From positions 1 through 38,214 of the forward strand of contig JAHHTQ010000018.1 in the NCBI GenBank assembly GCA_020024555.1: DNA of 38,214 bases, given 5' to 3'. The position numbers were made by a program, and so were the translations under genes. The notes under the pieces were generated by a model. That model did no database searches and was not told the origin of the DNA. It was given only the letters and a program-made list of their open reading frames with translations. Positions 1-8,652 of the stretch are shown piece by piece; position 1 is the stretch's first letter; the number at the start of each line of letters is the position of its first letter. The DNA comes from Angelakisella sp. Lineage in GTDB: Bacteria; Bacillota; Clostridia; Oscillospirales; Ruminococcaceae.

Positions 1-1624
1 CGAACAAAGCTCTCACTTTTATCTCTATTCCTGTTTTGAAGATAAAGTTTATTGTGTAGGGTAGCGGTGTTCCGGTTTCATCATAGCCCCCTATGATTAC
101 TCTGTCAACGACTGTTCTAAACAGCTCGTCATCAAACTCTTGGAGTGGCTCTTGATTTGAGAATAGCTTTTCAAAGCTTTTAATTCTCTCTTTAAAGTTA
201 AGTCTTGTTTTTGAGTCAGCATTCAGTAAATCAAGTTGCTTTTGATATTCTTTTATTTCATCTTCGAATATATCATACTTTGATTTGTATATTTCATCGC
301 CTATTTTGTTATTCAGAAGAAGCTCTACAAGTTGGTTTTGCTTACCCTTTGCAAAGTTTATTTTTTTATTGATCTCCTGCATTTCCTGTTCTGTCTTTTT
401 ACATTCGATGGATTTCGTTATGTTGTTCATAAAATCATTGACTATGCTTTGACTGTTGTTGCAGAGCTTATTGAACGCTTTTACAAAGCAGTCTTTTATT
501 ACATCTTCGTTTATTGATTTGGAGTGAGGACAGTTTGCTTTACCGTGTTTCGCAGATTCGCCACAGTACCAAAAATGTCTGTCGCTGTTTTTGTTCGTAT
601 CCTTTCGCCTTATCATATTGGCTCCGCAGTATATGCAATTCATTTTATTGCTGAAAGCGTATGTGGATTTATATGTCCGTAGCGTTCCGCCGTTATATTG
701 TCTTGCCCTTTTTTCCCTGTACTGCTTTGCAAGCTCAAACTGTTCCCTTGATATTATAGGGGTATGATGGTCTTTTACATAGAATTTGTCTTGTTCGCCT
801 GAATTGAGTATTCTCTTTTTGCTGATTGGATCAAGGTTATAGCTTTTGCCAAGTATTATATCGCCTATATACTTTTCGTTTCTTATCATTCTTGCAATTG
901 TTCCCTCAGACCACACTGAGTTTCCGAATGCGGTTGGTATCTTCTTTTCATTGAGTTCTTTCGCTATCGTGTGAGCGCCTACTCCCGATACATATCTGTC
1001 AAATATGTATCTTACAACTTCTGCGTGTTCTTCGTTTACAGTCAGCTCCTTTGTTTCCTTGTTGTAATCATATCCGTAGCAAGATGGGTTTCCTATTGTT
1101 TCGCCTTTTTTGGCTTTCATACGTAACCCCATCTTTGTATTTTGTGATATAGATTCGCTCTCACCTTGTGCAAGGGAAGACAGTATTGTCAGAAGTGTTT
1201 CGCCGTGTTCAGTGGTTGTGATTATATTTTCTTTTTCAAACTTAACCGCAACCCCTATTTCTTTTAACTCCCTTACATATTTCAGTGTGTCGATTGTGTT
1301 TCTAGCAAACCTTGATATGCTTTTGGTTATTATCATATTGATTAATCCCATTTTTGCATCGGATATCATTCTTTGAAACTCCGCTCTGTTTTTGACCTGT
1401 GTACCCGATATTCCAAAATCAGCATAGACGTTTACGAACTCCCATTCTTCATTCTGCTGAATTAGGTTTGTGTAATAATTCACCTGTGCATTGTAACTGT
1501 TCAGCTGTTCGTCATTGTCTGTGCTTACTCGGCAGTAGGCTGCCACCCTTAATTTCTTTGATGTCATTTTGGTAAGATTGTATTTGTTTTTCTTACCTTC
1601 GATTATCTGTACCTGTGGATTCAT
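1..1624 (-). CDS. Large serine recombinase, 3' end beyond the window
   Basis: Site-specific recombinase that would excise and integrate the element on its left side. The frame is open from ATG at 1624 to the window edge (541 codons), so the C-terminus is missing. The N-terminal resolvase domain shows the catalytic serine motif YCRVSTDNDEQ (Ser34) and ITKSISRFARN. A recombinase domain follows (GYDYNKETKEL, WSEGTIARMIRNEKYIGD). Next come a zinc ribbon (CIYCGANM ... WYCG ... NCPH) and a coiled-coil region with EINKKINFAKGKQNQL. This order is that of transposon-type large serine recombinases. The start follows AAGGAGCAAACAGCT, a good ribosome site. It is the last gene of the minus-strand mobilization block, and recombinases of this kind usually lie next to one att site, which suggests the left end of the element is just outside the window. 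Confidence 0.93.
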   Translation of the reverse strand, partial: MNPQVQIIEGKKNKYNLTKMTSKKLRVAAYCRVSTDNDEQLNSYNAQVNYYTNLIQQNEEWEFVNVYADFGISGTQVKNRAEFQRMISDAKMGLINMIITKSISRFARNTIDTLKYVRELKEIGVAVKFEKENIITTTEHGETLLTILSSLAQGESESISQNTKMGLRMKAKKGETIGNPSCYGYDYNKETKELTVNEEHAEVVRYIFDRYVSGVGAHTIAKELNEKKIPTAFGNSVWSEGTIARMIRNEKYIGDIILGKSYNLDPISKKRILNSGEQDKFYVKDHHTPIISREQFELAKQYREKRARQYNGGTLRTYKSTYAFSNKMNCIYCGANMIRRKDTNKNSDRHFWYCGESAKHGKANCPHSKSINEDVIKDCFVKAFNKLCNNSQSIVNDFMNNITKSIECKKTEQEMQEINKKINFAKGKQNQLVELLLNNKIGDEIYKSKYDIFEDEIKEYQKQLDLLNADSKTRLNFKERIKSFEKLFSNQEPLQEFDDELFRTVVDRVIIGGYDETGTPLPYTINFIFKTGIEIKVRALF

Positions 1625-1651
1625 AGCTGTTTGCTCCTTTCTTAACATGAC

Positions 1652-1679
1652 AGTATATCACTAATTTTCAATAAGTCTA
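1652..1679 (-). promoter_or_regulatory. Probable promoter of the recombinase gene
   Basis: Read on the minus strand, TAGACT and TATACT are separated by 16 bases. The -10 is preceded by TG one base away (extended -10). It lies about 30 bases upstream of the recombinase start at 1624. The -35 matches the consensus only partly. Confidence 0.45.
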
Positions 1680-1696
1680 CTGAAACTTTTAATTAT

Positions 1697-1723
1697 GAGG
1701 TGAGAGGTTTTATGTCCCACCTC
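1697..1723 (-). other. Stem-loop between the small ORF and the recombinase gene
   Basis: GAGGTG (1697-1702) pairs with CACCTC (1718-1723) around a 15-base loop. On the minus strand the left arm is preceded by AAAAGGAGGTGGG, which looks like a ribosome site but is followed by no ORF of note. It may be a weak terminator or a translational element, and no clear U-tract follows. Confidence 0.3.
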
Positions 1724-1745
1724 CTTTTGATTTTTAAGATTTTCT

Positions 1746-2033
1746 TTAAGCTACTTTGAATTTATTTTTCAGATAAGCTTTTATGTTTTCATACTCCATT
1801 TGATTTATCAGTTCGTTTTTCATAAGTGTATTTAGCATCAGTATTTGACAGCCATAATCAGGGGTGTTGTCTTTTTCGTAATCATAGTTCGATGGAATGT
1901 TTATTTCAAATTCATAAGCGTTTGGAAAAGTTCTTTTATCATTGGGGTTAAGATTTATATATCTGCGACGTATAATTTCGTTTGGCAATTCTCTTACAAA
2001 TCTTTCAGGGTTAAGCACATCCAATATTTTCAT
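1746..2033 (-). CDS. Small mobile-element protein with a short helical C-terminal tail
   Basis: A 95-residue protein starting MKILDVLNPERF. The ATG at 2033 is preferred because AAGGAG lies about 8 bases upstream, whereas an alternative start 18 bases earlier has no such site. I do not recognise the family. Its last 30 residues (LNTLMKNELINQMEYENIKAYL) form two short helices resembling the SHOCT-type tail found in many small bacterial proteins. It lies between the relaxase and the serine recombinase on the same strand, the place where Tn4451-type and related elements carry small accessory genes. A role in the element is inferred from position only. Confidence 0.6.
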   Translation of the reverse strand: MKILDVLNPERFVRELPNEIIRRRYINLNPNDKRTFPNAYEFEINIPSNYDYEKDNTPDYGCQILMLNTLMKNELINQMEYENIKAYLKNKFKVA

Positions 2034-2047
2034 AATATATCTCCTTA

Positions 2048-3288
2048 TCAATACATTTTCATTTCTAAATTTGCTTTCGTTTCTTTTAATTTCTTCAATG
2101 CTTTTCGGTCGATGTGATGTTTCATTTGATTTTCTGTTTGCTGATAATTGTTGCTGTTATCAAGATTTTCTATATTCTTACCGAGACGAACCAAAGTATC
2201 AGCAATATCACCGGCACTGATATTATGAGAGTTATAAGTAATATTTTGAATTTCAAAGTTGAAAATAAACTCTCTTTCTTCTTCCCAACCTGTGATAAGG
2301 TCTGTTCTATCTTCTCTAATTTCTCCGTTATCTCCTGAAACTGCTGTGAGTAATTCGGTATCGGTTGGTACAGCAGTTCTTTCATCTGTTCCTCCAAGTT
2401 CTGAATATGGCTGCATAACAGCTTTTGATTGTAGAATATATTGCCTATGTTCTCCTCGCTCCATAGACAGATTTTTTCGGTTTTTCGGTTCAGCTGTTTG
2501 AGTTCTTCCAAAGTAGAGTTCTTTTCTGATTTCAAATTCCCGTTCCATCCTTTCTTTTAGATACTTGTTTTCGTGTAAGCTTTTGTCACGGCATTTCTTT
2601 CCGTTGGGTAGCGTATAGGTAATATATTTTTTGTTATCGCTCCAGCACACCTTATACTTTCCGATTCCATAAGTTCTATAAATCTTTCCTTTGTTTTCGC
2701 ATACTTCATACAGTCATCAATGGTTGACATTAGTTGAAACTTCCAGCTGTTACCAAACTTTGCAGCTCTGAATTCCCTTTGCTTTAACGCCTGACCCCGT
2801 CTTTGCTTTTCGTACTCAGGCAGAACATCAAGTCCGTGAGCGACACATATTTCATCATTTGTTTTTCTCTGTTCTACCAACGTATCATGATTTTGATGTA
2901 GCTTTTTACTGTCTGTAAAACTGACTGAGTTTACAACTATATGGTTATGTAAGTGATTGGTGTTGCAGTGGGTTTCAACCATAACTTCATAGTTTTGGAA
3001 CAGCTTTTCCGCAAGTTCTATTCCCATTTGGTGAACATCTGTCGGTGATACATTGTCTTTGTCTGAAAATGACTGCACGAACTGATAGAACTGTCTGCCG
3101 TTTTCTTTTTTGAATTGTTCTTTTGTAAGCTTCATTTCCGCAAAGCCTGTGTTGTAATTGCAATTTATACCCGTGGTCAATTTCATATCGTTGTAAGTGG
3201 TTTTATCTTTGTTTGAGATATATCTCAGTACTCCAAGCATAGAGCTTGGAGTTTGTTTTTGATTCCTTACTGCGTTAAATATTGCCGT
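2048..3288 (-). pseudogene. HUH relaxase (MobA/VirD2-like), apparently frameshifted
   Basis: Relaxase that would nick oriT. The open N-terminal part (ATG at 3240, running to 2557) has GVLRYISN with the candidate nicking tyrosine, and the metal-binding histidine cluster HCNTNHLHNHIVVNSV. Near 2655 the reading frame must shift by one base. The continuing frame reads YKVCWSDNKKYITYT and then CRDKSLHENKYLKERM, the usual continuation of this family, and runs to the stop at 2048, ending in HIDRKALKKLKETKA. The upstream frame extends to about 3288, where a strong AAAGGAGG lies 9 bases before an ACG codon (TAIFNAVRNQKQT follows), with no ATG, GTG or TTG there. Either the start codon has mutated or a non-standard start is used. 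The two lesions suggest a decaying gene, but a one-base sequencing error at the frameshift is possible. It overlaps the mobC end, as expected for a coupled pair. Confidence 0.8.
2170..2535 (-). CDS. Out-of-frame ORF inside the relaxase gene: coiled coil plus C-terminal membrane anchor
   Basis: A 121-residue ORF read in a different frame from the relaxase C-terminal part. It starts at TTG 2535 with AAAGGATGGAACGGGAA just upstream. The product has a long heptad-like helix (residues about 5-85, including EEQMKELLYQ and FQEITEKLEKIEQTLSQV). It ends in a hydrophobic segment (FKILLITLIISVPVILLIL) with lysines before it, the pattern of a tail-anchored membrane protein. Such ordered structure is unlikely in a chance frame. 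The relaxase frame over the same bases is a polar, low-complexity linker (GRTQTAEPKNRKN onward). I do not recognise a named family. It could anchor or couple the relaxosome to the membrane; that is inference. Confidence 0.45.
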   Translation of the reverse strand: MKSEKNSTLEELKQLNRKTEKICLWSEENIGNIFYNQKLLCSHIQNLEEQMKELLYQPIPNYSQQFQEITEKLEKIEQTLSQVGKKKESLFSTLKFKILLITLIISVPVILLILWFVSVRI

Positions 3289-3604
3289 TGTTATTCGCCT
3301 CCTTTAATATTTCAGTTAAAGCAAAGTATATTTCGTTTAGCTTATATTCGGTTTCAGAAAGATTGACAACTGCAATCTCTCTCATATTTGAAAGTCTTGT
3401 CAGTTGGTTTATGTTATTTCCTATTCGTTTTAGCTCGCTAACCATTTCAGGTAGTCCCTCAATAACAGTTATATCTTTATCAAGAGAGGACTTGGTTATA
3501 TAATCGGTAACTGTAAGTTTGGCTTTTTTAGCCTTTTGTTTTATTGCTTTGAGGTCTTTTTCGGATATTCTAAAAGCATAGTTTTTGTCTTTATTTTGTT
3601 TCAT
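3275..3604 (-). CDS. MobC-like relaxosome accessory protein
   Basis: DNA-binding accessory factor that helps a relaxase act at oriT. The 109-residue product has an N-terminal ribbon-helix-helix-like part (YAFRISEKDLKAIKQKA, then TVTDYITKSSL). It is followed by the family hallmark ELKRIGNNINQLTRLSN near the middle and a helical C-terminus. I placed the start at ATG 3604, 6-7 bases after GAGGAA, rather than at the GTG four codons upstream, which would overlap that site. The gene is directly upstream of the relaxase, whose frame begins before this gene stops. The putative oriT lies just upstream. Confidence 0.85.
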   Translation of the reverse strand: MKQNKDKNYAFRISEKDLKAIKQKAKKAKLTVTDYITKSSLDKDITVIEGLPEMVSELKRIGNNINQLTRLSNMREIAVVNLSETEYKLNEIYFALTEILKEANNNGNI

Positions 3605-3654
3605 TGAATTCCTCACTTTTGTATTAATATAATGGCTGTGGATTAGCTACATAT

Positions 3655-3740
3655 GAGAAGGGGTGCGGGTTCTCCCGCCGAGCTGCGTCCACCGTATAGG
3701 CGGATGCTATGCTCGCCCTACCCAAAAGGTAGGTTTTGCT
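3655..3740. other. Putative origin of transfer (oriT)
   Basis: A GC-rich patch with inverted repeats in an AT-rich gap just upstream of mobC. GCGGG (3665-3669) pairs with CCCGC (3674-3678) over a TTCT loop. CCTACC (3717-3722) pairs with GGTAGG (3728-3733) over CAAAA. Placement before mobC-relaxase and the adjacent hairpins are typical of mobilizable-element oriT regions. The nick site cannot be located from sequence alone. The second hairpin could instead be a small terminator. Confidence 0.45.
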
Positions 3741-3795
3741 GTAATGGTAGTTTAAGCTATATTATCCACAGAAAAAGAAATAGTAGCGGTCAAGG

Positions 3796-3936
3796 TTACT
3801 TGTCCTGTATCGGCTCAAATTTGCCCTGTGTCGCTCTTTCATTGAGTCTTGGTATCACTGTCACATTCAGCTGTTTTATCGGTAAAATGTGGCAATTTTT
3901 TCTTTCAAAATCAAAAGCTGATAACTGAGATTTCAT
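3796..3936 (-). CDS. Possible 46-residue protein in the gap before mobC
   Basis: An ORF starting MKSQLSAFDFERKNCH and ending RATQGKFEPIQDK. The ATG overlaps the stop of an eight-codon ORF (TTG start, MTYLRLEK) that has the good ribosome site AAAGGAG 9 bases upstream. So the 46-residue ORF could be translated by coupling, or the two could be pieces of one gene broken by a small indel. The frame upstream of the ATG is also open for about 18 codons. No family recognised. It shares the roughly 440-base gap 3605-4046 with the putative oriT; nothing else was seen in that gap. Confidence 0.3.
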   Translation of the reverse strand: MKSQLSAFDFERKNCHILPIKQLNVTVIPRLNERATQGKFEPIQDK

Positions 3937-4046
3937 TACTTTTCTAAACGAAGATATGTCAACTTCTTTCGCTCCTTTGTAGCCAAACGTTTAACTTAGA
4001 ACGGACAGTTCATCGACAGAATTATTTGTGTCGGCTGTGTGTGAAT

Positions 4047-5073
4047 TTAACTTAGTGCCGATAGGGACGAATATTCGGACACCCCTGTTTTGGCGTCACT
4101 ATCGACACTAATCTTCACCAATTCAACAATTCTCTTTCCGTTGCTGCGACGGTAATCACCCATTATCAAACGCTTTTCAAGCTCTTTCGATAATTTCTTC
4201 ATATACTTTGAGATGACTCTGTTTGAAAATTTATCGTCACTTATTTCACTTAATAGGGACGATAATTCTGTCGGAGTACCACAGTAATAAGTCCTGTCTG
4301 ACATAAACTTTTCAATTGCTTTTACAAAATTATCTTCAAGCACATTACTTTCAGAATAACTGTCGTTTTGTTTAATCCAAACATTATCTTCGTTTCTTTC
4401 AAGTTCTATTTCCCTTTGTTCTATATCACGACCTATACAATTAAGTGTTGCCATCCTTTCACCACGTTTGCTTGATGATAGAGTAAACATATTATCGACT
4501 GCTCCCTGCAAACCTGTTGAACCTGTTATTTGATTAAACACATCTCCGTCTTTTTGTTTTCTGAAATGATGAATCAGAATAATTGCTATCTTGTATCTGT
4601 CAGCGATATTTTTAAGCAGTGTTAAATCTGAATAATCATTTGAATAATTGCTTTCAGTAACGTTTCGGATAGTTTGCAATGTATCAATGATAATTAACTT
4701 TGTATCTCTATGTTCCAAAATGAAACTGTCTATCCTTGATTCCAAGTCACCACCCAATTTTGAAACCTCTGTGCAGAAATGAACATTTGTCGGAGCATCA
4801 TCACATATATCAAGCAGTCTGTTTTGAATACGGATTTCATTGTCTTCGTAAGCAAGATAGAGTGTAGTACATTTGACACTTTCGTATCCCCATATATCTT
4901 CACCTTTTGCAATTTGAACGGCAAGCCATAACGCAAGCCAACTCTTACCGACCTTTGCAGAACCTGCAAGCAAGGTAAGTCCTATTGGAATTAAATCCTT
5001 AACCACAAACGGAATTTCGGCAAGCTCTTTGTTTATTAGTTCTTCACCGCTGATTGTTTTAAATCTTTTCATT
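4047..5073 (-). CDS. RepA-like AAA ATPase / helicase of a mobile element
   Basis: Hexameric RecA-fold ATPase of the RepA/AAA_25 type, used by plasmids, phages and mobilizable elements for replication or DNA unwinding. The Walker A motif GSAKVGKS is at residues 37-44 (LTLLAGSAKVGKSWLALWLA). Walker B is KLIIIDTLQT, followed by IAIILIHHFRK and GSTGLQGAVDNMFTL, the usual sensor region. The C-terminal third is a winged-helix-like part (ELSSLLSEISDDKFSNRVISKYMKKL) ending in a serine-rich tail. The start is set at ATG 5073, 7 bases after AAGGAG; the ATG two codons earlier is too close to that site. It lies upstream of mobC and the relaxase on the same strand, with the oriT gap between. Confidence 0.85.
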
Positions 5074-5182
5074 GACATTCTCCTTTTTTATTTATTTTGT
5101 TTTGTCGGTTCTTCCCAAGATACTTCCTCCACGCAGATTCCTCTCCGGTTTCTCGCTCGCTTATTTTCATAAGGTTATGGCA

Positions 5183-5212
5183 ATAATATTACTCTCAGGC
5201 ACGATCATTCAA
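5183..5212 (-). promoter_or_regulatory. Possible promoter of the AAA ATPase gene
   Basis: On the minus strand TTGAAT and TATTAT are spaced 18 bases apart, about 110 bases upstream of the ATPase start. The leader between contains the GC-richer segment 5110-5165 with no clear hairpin. Confidence 0.35.
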
Positions 5213-5235
5213 TTTTCATAACACAAAGTTTCTGA

Positions 5236-5264
5236 TTGATATTTTAAAATATATCTGATACAAT
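5236..5264 (+). promoter_or_regulatory. Promoter of the DUF6076-like gene
   Basis: TTGATA and TACAAT are separated by exactly 17 bases, about 90 bases upstream of the start at 5354. This is a good match to the housekeeping sigma consensus. Confidence 0.55.
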
Positions 5265-5353
5265 AATATTACCAATAAAATAAAAAAATACAACAGATTT
5301 TCAATATGTCAGGTACATTTAAAAATTCTATCAGATACATTGGGGGACAGATT

Positions 5354-6463
5354 ATGTTTGAAGGCAATAAACAATCAAACGAAAAAATCAATACGTTGCA
5401 GGAATTTACGCTTATGTTTTGGAAAGACAAAATACTTATCGATAACTTAAACATCCCATTGGGAGAAGCGAGTACAGAGATACTGAATTTTTCGGATGAA
5501 GCTATTCTTGATATGTTTAATGCAAGAAACGAAGCCATTGACAGTATGCGAATATTTTTTAATGATAATATAAAAAAAGACCTTGCGGTTGTTACTGATA
5601 TTCAGAACAAACTAAACAAGGTCTTGGATTTAGCTGTGGATTTACCGCCGTTTAAGTATTTGTTTAATAACGGTTGGAGTAGTATGCTTATCAATATTTT
5701 CAATACCAAGCCACTCGGTCTTGAGAGTATAAGCAATAGGTATACACATAACGGAGAGATCTTGTATCATTTCTTTTTCAAGGTCTTTTCAATAATTGAC
5801 GAAGTAATTTCATTTAATGGTTTTGTTTCAAATATGCTTACTTATTATTTTGAAAACTTAAAGAAAAGAAATGAAGAATATTACGCAGTTGGTGTATATA
5901 AATTTTTTACGGATATTAAGCTTTTAAACGGGATACGCTCTACTTTACCACCCATACCGTCTTTTGATTTTTCACAAATAATTAACGTTGGCATACAATA
6001 TACCCCTACCCGAAATCCCGAAAACGAAAAGCAATATATACTGGCTGAGCGGATAGTTTTTGACAGTATGAAATCATTTTTATACTATGACCTTTTCAAA
6101 GGACTCATTAACGGACACTGTCCGCGTCGATGCCATAACTGTGGAAAATATTTTTTGCTGTTATCGGGACACAATACTTGTTACTGTTCCAATATTGCTC
6201 CCAATCAAAAGAAAAAAGGTGAGACTAAGACTTGTCGGGAGGTAGGGGCTCATGTGAAAGAAACGCAGAAAAAAGAAAAACGTACTCCTGCCCGGCAAGA
6301 GTACGATAAGGTTTATAATAGATTAAAGTCACGGAAAAACCGTGGCAAGATATCGGTTGACGAATGGAATCAACAGGTATCCAAAGCTATCTCCTATATG
6401 GAACAAAATCAACGTGGAGAGCTTTCTGACTATGATTATATGGAGATTATGAAGAAGTTGTAA
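5354..6463 (+). CDS. DUF6076-like protein with a C-terminal zinc-ribbon
   Basis: A 369-residue protein of unknown function. The N-terminal two thirds is helical and hydrophobic-patterned without membrane segments. The C-terminal third has a Cys/His cluster: CHNC at 260-263, then HNTCYCSN with Cys276 and Cys278, and Cys294. A basic helical tail follows (VKETQKKEKRTPARQEYDKVYNRLKSRK). This layout resembles the CGNR-type zinc fingers and DUF6076 proteins often found on Bacillota mobile elements; the family name is from memory. ATG 5354 is chosen over an upstream ATG at 5306 because GGGGG lies 8 bases before it. It is the only plus-strand gene in the element, placed between the mobilization and defence parts. 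Confidence 0.65.
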   Translation: MFEGNKQSNEKINTLQEFTLMFWKDKILIDNLNIPLGEASTEILNFSDEAILDMFNARNEAIDSMRIFFNDNIKKDLAVVTDIQNKLNKVLDLAVDLPPFKYLFNNGWSSMLINIFNTKPLGLESISNRYTHNGEILYHFFFKVFSIIDEVISFNGFVSNMLTYYFENLKKRNEEYYAVGVYKFFTDIKLLNGIRSTLPPIPSFDFSQIINVGIQYTPTRNPENEKQYILAERIVFDSMKSFLYYDLFKGLINGHCPRRCHNCGKYFLLLSGHNTCYCSNIAPNQKKKGETKTCREVGAHVKETQKKEKRTPARQEYDKVYNRLKSRKNRGKISVDEWNQQVSKAISYMEQNQRGELSDYDYMEIMKKL

Positions 6464-6711
6464 TACCGGAAATGTGTAACAGCAGAAGAATATTAACATT
6501 TAAGTAGTCTTTTAAAACTCATCTTTAAGCAAATTTATTTTTGCATGGTTACAAGTTCGTTTAATTTCAATCTTTTTGAAAATATTTATAAAAAGATATG
6601 GTTCAGAGATTGTTAATTAAAAGCTTTTTATGTACACAACATATTTCTGTTTTATAATATTTACAGAAAGTAAAACCACACTCCCTGTTTTTTATAAGTA
6701 TATTTTTTTCT

Positions 6712-7635
6712 TTATCTGTTTCGATTGTGGTATAAATCAAAATCATAATCTAAAGGATTTATTAATTCTCTTAAAAATGTGAATTTATAATTAAAATTAA
6801 ATCCATCATTTTGTACTAATATTCTTTTTTTATATTGACTGATGTTTATTTCTATTGTTGGATATCTTTTTGAATGATATATTTTTTTATAATTATCAAA
6901 TATTTTTAATATATCACTTGGACAATTCGGATGTAAAAAAACTAAGTTATCTGCATTTAAAAATGTTAATAAGTTCATATATAAGAAGTCTTCAGAGCTT
7001 ATACTGTTATTGATTTTATATGTTGTCGGATCATATAAGACAGCTATTTTTTTACTTGAAAGTGGAAGCAATATAACGATTCCTTTTTCCAGGAGACCGG
7101 TATGATTAATTGTAATTGAATCAGAAAAAAACTGGTTATAAATAATGACAGGGTTATCTGATGTAATTATTAAATCATTTGAATTAGAAATAACTGCTGT
7201 TTCAAGGTCTTCTATACATTGTAATGTTTGTTCAAATACGTTTAACATTTGAAATGCTTTGCGATTATTAGTGATTCCTTTAAATAGTTTATCTAGACTA
7301 TTTGTAAAATCATTAAAATGTTTAGGTGTTCTCAGTAGTTGTAAAACAATAAATTGTTTTAGCTTTGATTCAAGTTGATCTGAGATTTGAGTACCATTGC
7401 AAATATCTCTTATAACCGGTGCTAAATTATCTTCTAATTTCCCAAGAATATCTTCAATTTCCGTTCTGTTATTTTTATCAATTTGGTAAAAATAATTTTT
7501 GCAACACTGATCATAATATGGAACAGGATCCATCAATTCCTTTTTATTGATAATATAAGGACAAAGTTTATTGCTTTTAGTGAAGAGTTTTAAATAAAAC
7601 TTAGGAACATAATGTTGTTTTTTCTTTTTTGCCAT
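6712..7635 (-). CDS. DUF4238 family protein
   Basis: A 307-residue protein of the DUF4238 family, recognised by the N-terminal signature KKKKQHYVPKFYLKLF and the central LIITSDNPVIIY. The biochemical activity of the family is unknown; members are common in defence islands and on mobile elements. No signal peptide or membrane segment is visible. The start has AGGTGAT about 5 bases upstream. It is the last gene on the minus strand after the HpaII restriction operon and the membrane-anchored gene, separated from the latter by about 105 AT-rich bases, so it may have its own promoter. The gap 6464-6711 downstream shows no gene. An accessory anti-phage role is inferred from position. Confidence 0.75.
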   Translation of the reverse strand: MAKKKKQHYVPKFYLKLFTKSNKLCPYIINKKELMDPVPYYDQCCKNYFYQIDKNNRTEIEDILGKLEDNLAPVIRDICNGTQISDQLESKLKQFIVLQLLRTPKHFNDFTNSLDKLFKGITNNRKAFQMLNVFEQTLQCIEDLETAVISNSNDLIITSDNPVIIYNQFFSDSITINHTGLLEKGIVILLPLSSKKIAVLYDPTTYKINNSISSEDFLYMNLLTFLNADNLVFLHPNCPSDILKIFDNYKKIYHSKRYPTIEINISQYKKRILVQNDGFNFNYKFTFLRELINPLDYDFDLYHNRNR

Positions 7636-7740
7636 AATATCACCTACATAAATTATTGTGTTTAATAAATTAATAGAAGTTAAAATTTTTTAAATATAAT
7701 CCAATTCAAAACTTTATCAATATCTTTTAACAATAAATAA

Positions 7741-8625
7741 CTATTTATTGTTAAAGCAATCTTGACTTGCTATTCTTTTGCATTCATATATATAATCTTT
7801 GGATAATTTCATAAGTTTAGGTAGTTCATTTAGAGCCATTTTAGAAATTTCTTCTAATGATTCATTTAGTTTATTTTCTTCATTCTCTGTCTTTTTCTTT
7901 TGATTTTTGAGATCATTTATTTGATTTTCAGTATATGTAGGTAATTTTCCTTGTTGCATATTTATACTATTTTCGGTTTCATAATTCAAAATAATATTGT
8001 CCAAAGTAGCATTGAGTTCAACATCATAAATATAGTTTTGCATTTTGCATAAAGTATCATAGATTTTATTATTAGTATCTTCATAAGTTGTATAAAACTC
8101 TTTACAAATATTAGGTAAATTACATGATATTTTACAATTATTACATTTGGTATAATTGTTATAAATATTGGTTGATATGAATAATTCAGATTTTAACTGA
8201 TTTATACTTTTCAGCTCCTCTAAAATATGATTGTATACTAAAGTAAAATCAGGTAAATCGTTTAATTTGTTTTTTCTTAATATAGATTTAAATTCGCTAT
8301 AACACATAGATGGTGAATGGATATTAATTTGACTTATAAATTTACTTATCTTTTCTTGTTCCTTAGAAATATCGTTTTCCATAATTTGATGTTTATGTAG
8401 CTTTCTTTCTTCTTTAATAGTAATAATAACTCCAAATAAAGTAATAACTCCACCAAGATAACTTCCAGCAAACATAAACCAATCGGATGCACTTATATTA
8501 TGGACATTAATATTAATATTAAAATATTGACCTAACGCAATTCCAATATGAAGTAATAACATAATTAAAAATGGCAGTAAAATAATTATTAATAGATATA
8601 AATTAAATTTTTTATTTTTAAACAT
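7741..8625 (-). CDS. Two-helix membrane protein with cytoplasmic coiled coil, possible abortive-infection protein
   Basis: A 294-residue protein with two membrane segments (residues about 8-31 and 50-70). The second contains SDWFMFAGSYLGGVITLFGV, a pattern typical of a broad group of Bacillota membrane proteins that includes putative phage abortive-infection (PutAbiC-like) members. After a charged helix (KEERKLHKHQ) comes a mostly helical cytoplasmic part with a four-cysteine cluster (Cys161, 164, 168, 174, CNNCKISCNLPNIC) that may bind metal. A coiled coil near the C-terminus includes KKKTENEENKLNESLEEI. The start has AAAGGA 8-9 bases upstream. It begins 27 bases after the HpaII endonuclease stop, so it is probably cotranscribed with the restriction operon. 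Function unproven. Confidence 0.6.
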   Translation of the reverse strand: MFKNKKFNLYLLIIILLPFLIMLLLHIGIALGQYFNININVHNISASDWFMFAGSYLGGVITLFGVIITIKEERKLHKHQIMENDISKEQEKISKFISQINIHSPSMCYSEFKSILRKNKLNDLPDFTLVYNHILEELKSINQLKSELFISTNIYNNYTKCNNCKISCNLPNICKEFYTTYEDTNNKIYDTLCKMQNYIYDVELNATLDNIILNYETENSINMQQGKLPTYTENQINDLKNQKKKTENEENKLNESLEEISKMALNELPKLMKLSKDYIYECKRIASQDCFNNK

Positions 8626-8652
8626 ATATAAATTCCTTTACGAATAAATTTT

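Noticed and set aside
332..1376. Plus-strand open frames of 61 and 88 residues
   Set aside because: They lie opposite the serine recombinase, whose frame shows clear domains over the same bases; no ribosome sites.
3653..3928. Plus-strand frame of 91 residues before mobC
   Set aside because: It starts inside the GC-rich hairpins of the putative oriT, has no ribosome site and no protein-like pattern.
4730..4969. Second minus-strand frame within the AAA ATPase gene
   Set aside because: Cys/Val-rich shadow of the ATPase frame, without the ordered pattern seen in the overlapping ORF at 2170-2535.
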